From assembly GCF_017744045.1 (NCBI RefSeq), contig NZ_JAGHRD010000003.1: DNA of 64,000 nt. The stretch is one strand, 5' to 3'. Origin of the DNA: Pelagimonas sp017744045. GTDB taxonomy: Bacteria; Pseudomonadota; Alphaproteobacteria; Rhodobacterales; Rhodobacteraceae. Below, piece by piece: positions 24,732 to 32,007 of the stretch (its first letter is position 1; each line of letters opens with the position of its first letter). Below the pieces are notes generated by a model. It searched no databases, was not told the origin of the DNA, and worked only from the letters and a program-made list of their open reading frames with translations. The translations under genes and the position numbers were made by a program.

Positions 24732-25525
24732 AGTTTTGCATGCACCAATTGTTGCGTATAGGCGTGTTGCGGGTCTTGAAAGATTTGGTCAGCAAGGCCC
24801 GTTTCGACCACCTGCCCGCGCCGCATGACCATAACGCGATCCGCCAATGTGCGGATAACACCCAGATCATGACTGACGATGACCATCGTGATCTGACGAT
24901 CCTGTTGCAGACGTTTGAGCGTATCGAGCACAAGCGCCTGCACCGAGACATCCAAACCGGTGGTTGGTTCATCCAACAACAGCAAAGCGGGTTCCAGCGC
25001 GATGGCTTTGGCCAGTTGCACGCGCTGCTGCATCCCCCCCGAAAGCTCGATCGGCGGCGCGTCAAGGCGTTCCAACGGGAATTCCGAGGCTTCAAGCGCG
25101 GTTGTCGCCTTGGCGCGCAGGGTCGCAAAACTACGCTCGCCCGCCACCAAGAGGCGTTCAGCAACATTACCCGATGAGGAATGTTTCATCAGCAAGCCCA
25201 GATGCGGGTTTTGATAGACAATGCCGATCTTGGTGGCGCAAAGCATCCGGCGGGCAAACCGGTCAAGGTCGAACAGATTGCCCTCGGTCTCGGGCAGATC
25301 AAGACTGTAGCTGCCCTGATCTGGCGTTTCCTCAAGGTTCATCATGCGCAACAGCGTCGATTTCCCCGATCCGCTTTCGCCGACAATCCCCAACACTTCA
25401 CCGGGATAGGCATAGGCCGAAACGTCGCGCAGAGCATGAACATCCCCATAGGTTTTTGACACATGATCCACGCGCAAGAGCGGCTGGGTTTTTACAAAAC
25501 GGGGGGCTTCCATTGCCAGTGTCAT
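24728..25525 (-). CDS. phnK: C-P lyase ABC-type subunit PhnK
   Basis: 265 residues from ATG 25525, overlapping the phnJ stop by ATGA; a longer frame into phnJ is spurious. Walker A GESGSGKST near residue 45, signature LSGGMQQRVQLAKAI near 160, Walker B LLLLDEPTTGLD, and VSHDLGVIRTLADRVMVM. It resembles oligopeptide-type ABC ATPases, as PhnK does. PhnK docks on PhnJ in the E. coli C-P lyase core complex. Its retention suggests that the atypical PhnJ here still assembles a complex. Confidence 0.93.
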   Translation of the reverse strand: MTLAMEAPRFVKTQPLLRVDHVSKTYGDVHALRDVSAYAYPGEVLGIVGESGSGKSTLLRMMNLEETPDQGSYSLDLPETEGNLFDLDRFARRMLCATKIGIVYQNPHLGLLMKHSSSGNVAERLLVAGERSFATLRAKATTALEASEFPLERLDAPPIELSGGMQQRVQLAKAIALEPALLLLDEPTTGLDVSVQALVLDTLKRLQQDRQITMVIVSHDLGVIRTLADRVMVMRRGQVVETGLADQIFQDPQHAYTQQLVHAKL

Positions 25526-26436
25526 TGCGCCATCTCCCCGTTTTTGTACCAGGTTTCCCCTTGGATGACGCCCTCTCCGTCGCGCTGTCGAAGGGCTTTG
25601 ACACCCCATTCACTGTCCGAAACCTCGTAGGCCGATGTTCCGTCATCTTGCGGAATTTCATTCATGAAAAAGCCCTTGGTCCCGGAACGATGACATGTCA
25701 GGCCGCCATGATCTTCGACCTTGTAGGGCACATCGGAAAACACCAGTGGTTCAACCCGGGTATAGGGCGGCACGGCATAGATGCGTTTCTCGCGGCCGGC
25801 AGACAGGATGGTCAGATGTTTGGCCATATGCAGCTTGGGCACGTCCCAGCGAGGGATTGGCGACGGGGTCATGATGTGGCGGCCATGCACCAAAGAGGGA
25901 TAGCTAGCCCCCTGCATTACCCGACCCGAGCGCACGATCTGTTCATAGAGTTGCAGCCACATACGCCCATAGTCGGCATCTGCATGCATCTGACGAGCGA
26001 TGGACATATTGGGCTGAACCGGGCGCAACGGCTCAGGGTTTGGAACTTGCAGCACCAGGATCTGATCCTCGCTCAGGATCTCTTCGGGGATGCGGTGACG
26101 TGACTGAATCAGATCGGCCTGCAAGGTGTCCATCGTGACCGGAGCCCCGGCCACCCGCGCGATAAAGCGGCGGATCGAGGCGGCGTTGACACTGTCATCC
26201 GCCCCCTGATCAATCACTTTTACAGTGGTTTCCGGGTTCACCAAAGTCAGCGAGACCTGCAAACCACCCGTGCCCCAGCCCCGCGCCATTGGCACTTCGC
26301 GGCTGGCATAGGGCATCTGACAACCCGGCACCGCCACGGCTTTGATCATCTTGCGCCGCAACTCACGCTTGGCCGAGGCATCCAGAAAGCCATAGCTCAT
26401 GGCCTCCCAAGGTTTGGTCAATTCAGAAAGGCTCAT
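25522..26436 (-). CDS. phnJ: C-P lyase subunit PhnJ, atypical: Fe-S and radical cysteines missing
   Basis: 304 residues clearly homologous to PhnJ along its length: KAVAVPGCQMP (Gly38 matches the E. coli glycyl radical Gly32), GWGTGG, KVIDQGADD, QSRHRIPEE, LQVPNPEPLR, PSPIPRWD, GREKRIYAVPPYTRVE. E. coli PhnJ ends with CAIC (Cys241, Cys244) and CSDTDYC (Cys266, Cys272), which bind the 4Fe-4S cluster and carry the thiyl radical. Here the matching positions read LTCHR (246-250) and VSDSEWG (272-278). Only two cysteines exist in the protein, Cys39 and Cys248, too few for a canonical cluster. The SDSEW match to SDTDY shows the frame is intact, so this is divergence rather than a frameshift. The tail is about 25 residues longer than in E. 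coli. Overlaps phnI (ATGA at 26433-26436) and phnK. Confidence 0.88.
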   Translation of the reverse strand: MSLSELTKPWEAMSYGFLDASAKRELRRKMIKAVAVPGCQMPYASREVPMARGWGTGGLQVSLTLVNPETTVKVIDQGADDSVNAASIRRFIARVAGAPVTMDTLQADLIQSRHRIPEEILSEDQILVLQVPNPEPLRPVQPNMSIARQMHADADYGRMWLQLYEQIVRSGRVMQGASYPSLVHGRHIMTPSPIPRWDVPKLHMAKHLTILSAGREKRIYAVPPYTRVEPLVFSDVPYKVEDHGGLTCHRSGTKGFFMNEIPQDDGTSAYEVSDSEWGVKALRQRDGEGVIQGETWYKNGEMAQ

Positions 26437-27524
26437 TCCGCAGGCTCGCTTTTTGTCGGGGCCGGGTCACTGGCGGCTGGATCGGTTTTGGCAGCCTTCT
26501 TGGCCTTGGCATCGCGCATGGCATCCAAAGAGGATTGAAAAGTGACGTAGTGTGGCAGTTTGAAATGGATACAAAAGCCCGAGCTTTCGACCCCTTCGGT
26601 GTGATAGAGAAAGAACTCTTCTTCAGTCGCCGACCCTTTGGGGGCCCCAGCGCTGTTCAAGTCCAAAGTGGCGGCCGAGATGCATTTGACTTCGTTCCAG
26701 CCAAAGGTCGCCGCAAAGCCAAGGTTTAGCTTTTCAGACTTCTTGCTGACGACCTCGGCCTGGCTGACTTTGACACGCCCCGCCGAGAATTTGCGCCCGT
26801 CGGGATGCGAGACAGTGATATCCGCCTCGGCCAATCGCAATTCATTGACCGTTGGGTGTGCCCGCCCATAGCCGCGCATCGCAGCATAGCCCAGCGCCAG
26901 AACGCCGCCTGTATCCGCCCGGGCAAGGCTTTGCAGGGTATGGGCACGTTTGGACGGGAAAAGCAGGGGTTCGCGGGTCAGATCGGGAATGTCACCGCCT
27001 GCGGTTTGATCCGGCTCTGGCAAATCCACCAAATCGTTCTCTGCCTGCCAAGCACTGACAGACGGTTGCTGCGCCGGGGCCGGCTGATCGGCGGGGTCTA
27101 CGGAGGACGGGGTGAACTGATCGCCGCGCAGTACATCTGTTGCCAGAATGCGGTGTGCATAATCCAAAGTTGGCCCTAGCACCTGCCCACCGGGAATGTC
27201 CTTGAACGCTGCGGAAATGCGGCGATGAGTGAAAAGGTCGCCCTGCTCAACTGGCTCGGCAACACTGAGACGGGGTTGCGTCGTGCGCCAGGCACGAAGC
27301 AGCAAAACTGCCTCATAAATCTCGCCGCCTGTTTGGGCCAAAGCCAGAGCCGCCAGATCTTCGTCATAAAGCGAGGCTTCTCCCATGACCCGATCGACGA
27401 GATAAGGCAGGCTTTGGCGAATTTCGTTGACACGCTGCACATCAAAGCTGCCGATCTCTTCACGAAACAGCCGTTCGGACTGCTCAATCGCCCGTTCACC
27501 GCCGCGGGTTGCTACATAAGCCAT
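26433..27524 (-). CDS. phnI: C-P lyase subunit PhnI
   Basis: 363 residues. PhnI is the nucleosidase-like core subunit which, with PhnG, PhnH and PhnL, attaches the phosphonate to ribose from ATP. Family blocks: MAYVATRGGERAI at the start, YLVDRVMGEASLYDEDLAALALAQTGG near 45, LLRAWRTT, HRRISAAFKDIPGGQVLGPTLDYAHR near 100, LALGYAAMRGYGRAHP near 210 and GFCIHFKLPHYVTFQ near 318, whose two His (about 320 and 325) match the zinc-binding pair of E. coli PhnI. The segment from about 235 to 290 is more divergent, and a Lys/Ala/Pro-rich tail is added. Coupled to phnH by TAATG and to phnJ by ATGA. Confidence 0.92.
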   Translation of the reverse strand: MAYVATRGGERAIEQSERLFREEIGSFDVQRVNEIRQSLPYLVDRVMGEASLYDEDLAALALAQTGGEIYEAVLLLRAWRTTQPRLSVAEPVEQGDLFTHRRISAAFKDIPGGQVLGPTLDYAHRILATDVLRGDQFTPSSVDPADQPAPAQQPSVSAWQAENDLVDLPEPDQTAGGDIPDLTREPLLFPSKRAHTLQSLARADTGGVLALGYAAMRGYGRAHPTVNELRLAEADITVSHPDGRKFSAGRVKVSQAEVVSKKSEKLNLGFAATFGWNEVKCISAATLDLNSAGAPKGSATEEEFFLYHTEGVESSGFCIHFKLPHYVTFQSSLDAMRDAKAKKAAKTDPAASDPAPTKSEPAE

Positions 27525-28063
27525 TACAAAACCTCGACGGTTGTGGAGCGTGGAAGAGCAACCAGACGTTCGCCATCCAGCAGGATCAGTTCAAACCCGG
27601 TCGGGTAGCGCATGACCTGCGCGCGGGTCTGCCAGAACCCATCAGGCAAACCCGCAACTTGCAAATCGCAGGTTCCGTTGACCCCGGGGCCACTGAGACG
27701 CAGCCGCGGACCTGCCCCCAACTTGCAGCGAATGATCACCGTCGCGCCCTCATCAGGATAAAGATCACTGCCCAGTTGAAGCGATTTCAAAACTTCGCTG
27801 TCTTGAACAATGGCAAGGAATACATGGTCAGCGCTGGCCATATCGGCGATCTCAGCGCCAGAGCGCATCACCTGCGGTACCAGCAAGGGATCCGCTGAAT
27901 AGACCCGGCATTCACGATCAATCAGTGCGTCGATCAAGGCAGCCTCACCCGGTTTGGGCAAGTGCTGGATCTGGCCAGGACGGCTAAGCGCCCATAGCAA
28001 AGCGTCAAAGCTGGCATTGGCCTCGATTTCTTCGACGCTGCGGAGGGGGGCGGATTGGGACAT
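27524..28063 (-). CDS. phnH: C-P lyase subunit PhnH
   Basis: 179 residues from ATG 28063, which overlaps the phnG stop (TGATG); an in-frame extension further upstream runs through phnG. PhnH is a core subunit of the GHIJ complex with a PLP-transferase-like fold but no cofactor. Blocks: NASFDALLWALSRPGQIQHLP near residue 17, ECRVYSADP, FLAIVQDS, DEGATVIIRC, LSGPGVNG and GFELILLDGERLVALPRST. Length is close to the 194 residues of E. coli PhnH. Confidence 0.92.
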   Translation of the reverse strand: MSQSAPLRSVEEIEANASFDALLWALSRPGQIQHLPKPGEAALIDALIDRECRVYSADPLLVPQVMRSGAEIADMASADHVFLAIVQDSEVLKSLQLGSDLYPDEGATVIIRCKLGAGPRLRLSGPGVNGTCDLQVAGLPDGFWQTRAQVMRYPTGFELILLDGERLVALPRSTTVEVL

Positions 28064-28482
28064 CAAAACGTCTCCATGTTCACACGGGTCGCTTCTACCC
28101 GGCGCAGGGTTTCGCGATCTTCGGCGGCTTGGTCTTTGGCGGTTTGGTCGCAAAAGGCAGCGCAGGCCTCTGACTGCACATCGCTTTGCAGCGCCAGATC
28201 GACCAGAGCCATGGCCATCGCCGCCTCAAGATCATGGCCGCGTCGCATGCCGTAACCTTGCAGGTCACCAGCGCGAATATGCGCTTCGCTGACCAGAACC
28301 TCGCCTAGGTGAAATACGGTACCTTGCGCCGTATCGCGCATGGGCAGCATGACAAGACCTGTCCGGCTTTTCAGCACGTCGATCTCGCCCAGATCCCCAA
28401 TCAACGTTTCTGCGAAGTGTTTTAACTTGTCGGGCGCGGCCCGTGCCAAAACGTCGAGTTGGGGGTCTGTGTCAGCCATCAT
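28063..28482 (-). CDS. phnG: C-P lyase subunit PhnG
   Basis: 139 residues. PhnG helps PhnI and PhnH in the ribose-phosphonate transfer. Typical blocks are RTGLVMLPMRDTAQGTVFHLGEVLVSEAHIR (landmark FHLGEVLVSEA) near residue 55, GYGMRRGHDLEAAMAMALVDLAL near 77, and the C-terminal RRVEATRVNMETF. It overlaps phnF upstream by 11 bases and phnH downstream by 1, so phnF is transcribed with the lyase genes it is likely to control. Confidence 0.92.
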   Translation of the reverse strand: MMADTDPQLDVLARAAPDKLKHFAETLIGDLGEIDVLKSRTGLVMLPMRDTAQGTVFHLGEVLVSEAHIRAGDLQGYGMRRGHDLEAAMAMALVDLALQSDVQSEACAAFCDQTAKDQAAEDRETLRRVEATRVNMETF

Positions 28483-29191
28483 CCTGCCCTGATATTGTGA
28501 ATTTCACCCGTCCGGATGCCCAGATCACCCGGCTATAAGAAATCGGAGCACCGTCCTGATCCGCATCCAGGGCCAAAACGACGATGACCGGTAAGTCGCT
28601 GTGTTGTTTCAGCGTTTTGGCCTCGTCAGGCTTAGCCGGACGTGCGTAGAAATCGGTTTCGGCGCGGTGATAATCATCGACACCGTAAGATTTGAAGGTC
28701 TCGGTTACCGAACCCAACAGGTCTCGCCGTTCAACAAAGTCCGCAAAGCGATCCGCCGGATACCAAGCCGTACCGAAGGCCACCGGCATTCCATCGGCAA
28801 GCGTTATGCGGCGGCTTTCAACAACCTTTGCCCCATTGGGCAGGTTCAACGCTTCGCGCACCGGCTCGGGGGCGATGATCATGTCGGCCCCCAGCAGTTC
28901 ACCGGTCACCTCGCATCCCTGCGGCAGCAGATTCCGGCGCAATCGGGTGCGTTTGCCAATGGCGTAAGACAGACGAGGAGCCTCTTCGACAAAGGTGCCG
29001 CGCCCTTGCTCAATGCTGACCTTGCCGGCTTTGGCCAACGCCTCGACCGCACGGCGCACCGAATGGCGCCCAGCCTCAAAACGCGCGGCAAGCTGCGGTT
29101 CGGTCGGCAGCTTGTCCCCGGGGCGCAGACGGCCGGAAGAGATATCATGTGCGAGCGCGTCGCGGATCATTGTCCAATTGGTCCGTGTCAT
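28472..29191 (-). CDS. phnF: GntR-family (HutC/UTRA) phosphonate regulator PhnF
   Basis: 239 residues from ATG 29191. The N-terminal winged helix (IRDALAHDISSGRLRPGDKLP near residue 8, LAARFEAGRHSVRRAVEALAKAG, IEQGRGTFV) is of GntR type, and the C-terminal ligand domain (residues about 85-235: RRITLADGMPVAFGTAWYP, PVIVVLALDADQDGAPISYS) is UTRA. PhnF proteins repress phn genes until a phosphonate or derived ligand binds. A 20-base operator-like palindrome starts 5 bases upstream of this ATG, so autoregulation is expected. No Shine-Dalgarno is apparent at this start; a TTG-started frame from 29248 would read across the operator. Confidence 0.9.
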   Translation of the reverse strand: MTRTNWTMIRDALAHDISSGRLRPGDKLPTEPQLAARFEAGRHSVRRAVEALAKAGKVSIEQGRGTFVEEAPRLSYAIGKRTRLRRNLLPQGCEVTGELLGADMIIAPEPVREALNLPNGAKVVESRRITLADGMPVAFGTAWYPADRFADFVERRDLLGSVTETFKSYGVDDYHRAETDFYARPAKPDEAKTLKQHSDLPVIVVLALDADQDGAPISYSRVIWASGRVKFTISGQDDG

Positions 29192-29196
29192 GTCAG

Positions 29197-29216
29197 AATC
29201 ATTCGAATGAATTTCA
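29197..29216. promoter_or_regulatory. Putative PhnF operator before phnF-phnM operon
   Basis: AATCATTCGAATGAATTTCA on the plus strand, identical over 20 bases to 11001-11020. The perfect palindrome TCATTCGAATGA is at 29199-29210. It overlaps the leader of the phnF message. Three such sites before three phosphonate-related units, and none noticed elsewhere in the window, support a regulon. Confidence 0.75.
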
Positions 29217-29413
29217 AATAGTAGCGTGACGTTACATCTAAGTGACAAAACTTCCGATCAGAAGTCACATTTGCCGATTTCCGCAGGCACAGTATTGGGG
29301 GAGGTCAAAGCGACCCAAAGGTCATGATGAAATCTGCAGCACGTGGGGAAAAGTTTTGCTCAACCCGTTCGGTTTCTCTTGGCCAAATCTGAGGCTCGGC
29401 CTAGGGTCGCGCC

Positions 29414-29884
29414 ATGAACCAGCAAACTTATTTCATTTCACAAATCACGGAATCCGACGACGGGGTAAATGCCCTATTGGCGCGTCATCATGCCGATATG
29501 CGCGCCGGGTCACCCGAGGAAAGCTGCCACGTCATGACCGGTGACGAGTTGCGTGCAGCCGGTGCGCAGGTCTTTGCCTTGCGTGATGGCGATGGGCAGG
29601 TGCAATCGATTGGGGCGTTGAAACCCTTTGGCCAAGCGGTAGAGCTGAAAAGCATGCATACCGCGCGCGAGGCCCGAGGCCTGGGATATGGTCGCAAGAT
29701 GCTGACGCATCTGTTGCAGGCCGCCAAAGATCAGGGTGCGCAAAGTGCGTGGTTGGAAACCGGCTCTCAAGAGGCCTTTGCACCGGCGCGGTCCCTGTAT
29801 CATTCGGCAGGGTTCGAAGTCTGCCCGCCCTTCGGGGAATATGTCGAGGACCCTCTGAGCACCTTTATGACCAAGATGCTTTGA
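29414..29884 (+). CDS. GNAT family N-acetyltransferase
   Basis: 156 residues. GNAT motif A is ARGLGYGRKMLTHLLQAA near residue 82, which binds acetyl-CoA; the later motif is SLYHSAGFEVCPPFGEY. It is transcribed divergently from phnF, and aminoalkylphosphonate acetylation (PhnO-like) would suit the site. The sequence is nearer general GNAT proteins, so the substrate remains open. It ends 2 bases before the convergent znuB. Confidence 0.8.
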   Translation: MNQQTYFISQITESDDGVNALLARHHADMRAGSPEESCHVMTGDELRAAGAQVFALRDGDGQVQSIGALKPFGQAVELKSMHTAREARGLGYGRKMLTHLLQAAKDQGAQSAWLETGSQEAFAPARSLYHSAGFEVCPPFGEYVEDPLSTFMTKML

Positions 29885-29886
29885 CC

Positions 29887-30669
29887 CTAACGGCGTCCAA
29901 ACAGGCTCGAGATAAGAAACAACCCGGCGGCGGCGCAAACGATGCTTGGCCCGGCGGGTGTGTCTATTTCCCAGGCGGCCCATAGGCCCAAGAGAGAGGC
30001 GCAGATGCCCAGACCTGCGGCCCCGATAACCATCTGTTCCGGGGTGCGGGCAAAGGGGCGTGCCGAGGCAGCCGGGATGATCAGCATCGCGCCGATCAAC
30101 AGCGCGCCAACGATCTTGATGGCCACGGCAACCACCAGGGCCAAGGCCAGCATCAAGACATATTTTTCCCGCTCCGGGTCATTGTCAGACGCATAGGAAA
30201 GGTCAGGCGACAAGGTCGCCAGCAACAGCCCATTCCAGCGCCAAAGGATCAGCGCCCAAACCGCCGCCGCCCCGCACCAGATCATCAAGAGATCGCTTTT
30301 GGCGACCGCCAGAATGTCGCCGAACAGATATGCCTCAAGGCTGATGCGCGGCCCATCGACCAGAGATACCGCCACAAGGCCAAAGGCCAGGGCCGAATGG
30401 CTGGCAACGCCCAGGATCATATCCGGGCCAAACCCGCGCCCGGTCAGCGCCGCAACCGCAAAAGCCATGCCAAGGCTGATCAGCAAGGTGCCGGCAAAGA
30501 CAGGCGCTGAAAAGGCCAAGGCCAAAGCCACGCCCAAAACCGCCGCATGTGCGGTTGCATCGCCAAAATAGGCCATGCGCCGCCAGACGACGAATACGCC
30601 CAATGGCGCGGCGGCCACGGCAACACCCACCGCGCCCAGCACGGCGCGGGTCAGGAAATGGTCCAACAT
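29887..30669 (-). CDS. znuB: Zinc ABC transporter permease ZnuB
   Basis: 260 residues with about eight membrane helices, of the ABC-3 metal permease family. Family landmarks: PLGVFVVWRRMAYFGDATAHAAVLGVALA (short landmark GDATAHAAVLGVAL) near residue 35, LVDGPRISLEAYLFGDILAVAKSDL near 103, ALLIGAMLIIPAASARPFARTPEQM near 190. It partners ZnuC and ZnuA for high-affinity zinc import. The ATG overlaps the znuC stop (TAATG at 30667-30671). Confidence 0.93.
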   Translation of the reverse strand: MLDHFLTRAVLGAVGVAVAAAPLGVFVVWRRMAYFGDATAHAAVLGVALALAFSAPVFAGTLLISLGMAFAVAALTGRGFGPDMILGVASHSALAFGLVAVSLVDGPRISLEAYLFGDILAVAKSDLLMIWCGAAAVWALILWRWNGLLLATLSPDLSYASDNDPEREKYVLMLALALVVAVAIKIVGALLIGAMLIIPAASARPFARTPEQMVIGAAGLGICASLLGLWAAWEIDTPAGPSIVCAAAGLFLISSLFGRR

Positions 30670-31421
30670 TATGCCGTCTCCTGATGATCATGGTCACAAG
30701 ACGCGCCATCATCATGGCTGTGATTGTGTTGGTGCCGGTAAAGCGCCAGTGCACCGCCCGTGCCGCTGCCAAACAGGGCACGGTATTCTTCGGCCTGCGC
30801 GACGACTTCGGGGCGGCCTTCGCAGCAAATATGGCCGTTCACACAAAGAACCCGGTCAGAGGCGCTCATCACCACGTGCAAATCATGACTGACCATCAGC
30901 ACGGCGCAGCCGAGATTGTCGCGCACCTCTTCGATACGTTTGTAAAACGCCGCCTGACCCGGCTGATCCAACCCGGTGGTTGGTTCATCCAGCAGCAGGA
31001 TCTCCGGCTTGTTCAACAGGGCCCGCGCCAGCATCGCCCTTTGAAACTGCCCCCCCGACAGATCGGTCAACTGGCGATCGGCGATGTCGCTCGCCCCGGC
31101 ATCCGCCAAGGCCGCCTGCCGCGCATCACGCGGGCTGCGCCGGGGCAGATCCAGAAAGCGCGACACGGTCATCGGCATCGAAGGATCGACGCTCAGGCTT
31201 TGGGGGACATAACCCAGGCGCAAGCCTTTCTTACGAGTCACTTGCCCTTGAAACGGCGTCACAGCGCCGATCAAAGCCTTCATCAAGCTCGATTTGCCCG
31301 AACCATTCGGCCCGACAATCGTCACGATCTCTCCGGCATGAATCGCAAAATCAACGTTTCGCAACACGGTGACATTGCCCCGTTTGACATGCATGCCCCG
31401 CGTTTCAATCAGCGCCGTCAT
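30669..31421 (-). CDS. znuC: Zinc ABC transporter ATPase ZnuC
   Basis: 250 residues from ATG 31421, overlapping the zur stop (ATGA at 31418-31421). Walker A GPNGSGKSS near residue 36, Q-loop YVPQSL, signature LSGGQFQRAMLARAL near 135, Walker B ILLLDEPTTGLD and H-loop VSHDLHVVM. The C-terminus has a His-rich tail (HRHQHNHSHDDGASCDHDHQ), a likely zinc-binding or sensing appendage, as seen in several ZnuC proteins. Order zur-znuC-znuB on one strand and znuA on the other is common in alphaproteobacteria. Confidence 0.94.
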   Translation of the reverse strand: MTALIETRGMHVKRGNVTVLRNVDFAIHAGEIVTIVGPNGSGKSSLMKALIGAVTPFQGQVTRKKGLRLGYVPQSLSVDPSMPMTVSRFLDLPRRSPRDARQAALADAGASDIADRQLTDLSGGQFQRAMLARALLNKPEILLLDEPTTGLDQPGQAAFYKRIEEVRDNLGCAVLMVSHDLHVVMSASDRVLCVNGHICCEGRPEVVAQAEEYRALFGSGTGGALALYRHQHNHSHDDGASCDHDHQETA

Positions 31422-31897
31422 GCGGTTTTTTCCTGGCAGTCCGGGCAAACTCCCTCTGCTTCGATTGAGACTTTTTCAACGGTAAAGCCCAATTCGGTCC
31501 CGGCTTTGGCCACAACATCGGATACAGGTTTGCCCGGCAATTCCGCGACGGTCGAACATTCGCGGCAAATCAGAAAGCTCGGCGCATGGTGTTCGCCCGG
31601 ATGGACGCAGGCGATAAACGCGTTCAGACGTTCGATCCGATGGACGAATCCGTTGCTGACCAGAAAATCCAAAGCGCGATAGGCGACGGGCGGTTGCGAA
31701 CCGAGCCCCTCTTCGCGCAAAAAATCCAAGACCTCATAGGCCCCCATAGCGGTATGTTTTTGAGCAAGAATTTCCAACACGCGCCGCCGAACCGGCGTCA
31801 ATTGCAGGCCTTTCTCACGACAGGTCTCTTCGGCCACCTGCAACGTGTTCGAGATACATTGCGTGTGATCGTGAGTCTCAAAACCATTGGCGGTCAT
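31418..31897 (-). CDS. zur: Zinc uptake regulator Zur (Fur family)
   Basis: 159 residues. The winged-helix part has RRRVLEILAQKHTAMGAYEVLDFL near residue 38 and PVAYRALDFLVSNGFVHRIE near 70. The C-terminal part has HAPSFLICRECSTVAE near 107 and a final CPDCQEK, giving two CxxC pairs for structural zinc, and His/Glu residues for the sensory site. With zinc bound it should repress znuA and its own zur-znuC-znuB unit through the boxes in the shared 110-base intergenic region. Confidence 0.93.
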   Translation of the reverse strand: MTANGFETHDHTQCISNTLQVAEETCREKGLQLTPVRRRVLEILAQKHTAMGAYEVLDFLREEGLGSQPPVAYRALDFLVSNGFVHRIERLNAFIACVHPGEHHAPSFLICRECSTVAELPGKPVSDVVAKAGTELGFTVEKVSIEAEGVCPDCQEKTA

Positions 31898-31936
31898 GCG
31901 AACTTGTCCTTTGAGGGGATCGTTTTGGGGTTGATA

Positions 31937-31982
31937 TGTTATGTTCTAACCTTCTACAAGCTATGACTGTTATATCATAACA
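31937..31982. promoter_or_regulatory. Two Zur-box-like palindromes between zur and znuA
   Basis: Site 1, 31968-31982, is TGTTATATCATAACA, an inverted repeat with perfect 6-bp half sites and 3-base spacing. Site 2, 31937-31951, is TGTTATGTTCTAACC, a degenerate copy. They lie in the divergent zur/znuA promoter region and resemble the TGTTAT-ATAACA Zur sites of alphaproteobacteria, so one can serve each promoter. Confidence 0.75.
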
Positions 31983-32007
31983 TTCGCCCTGCCTGAAGAG
32001 AGACCCA

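Noticed and set aside
25522..25740. Frameshift as the cause of the missing PhnJ cysteines
   Set aside because: Translation of other frames gives no CxxC, and SDSEW aligns in frame with SDTDY of E. coli PhnJ, so the divergence is real in this sequence.
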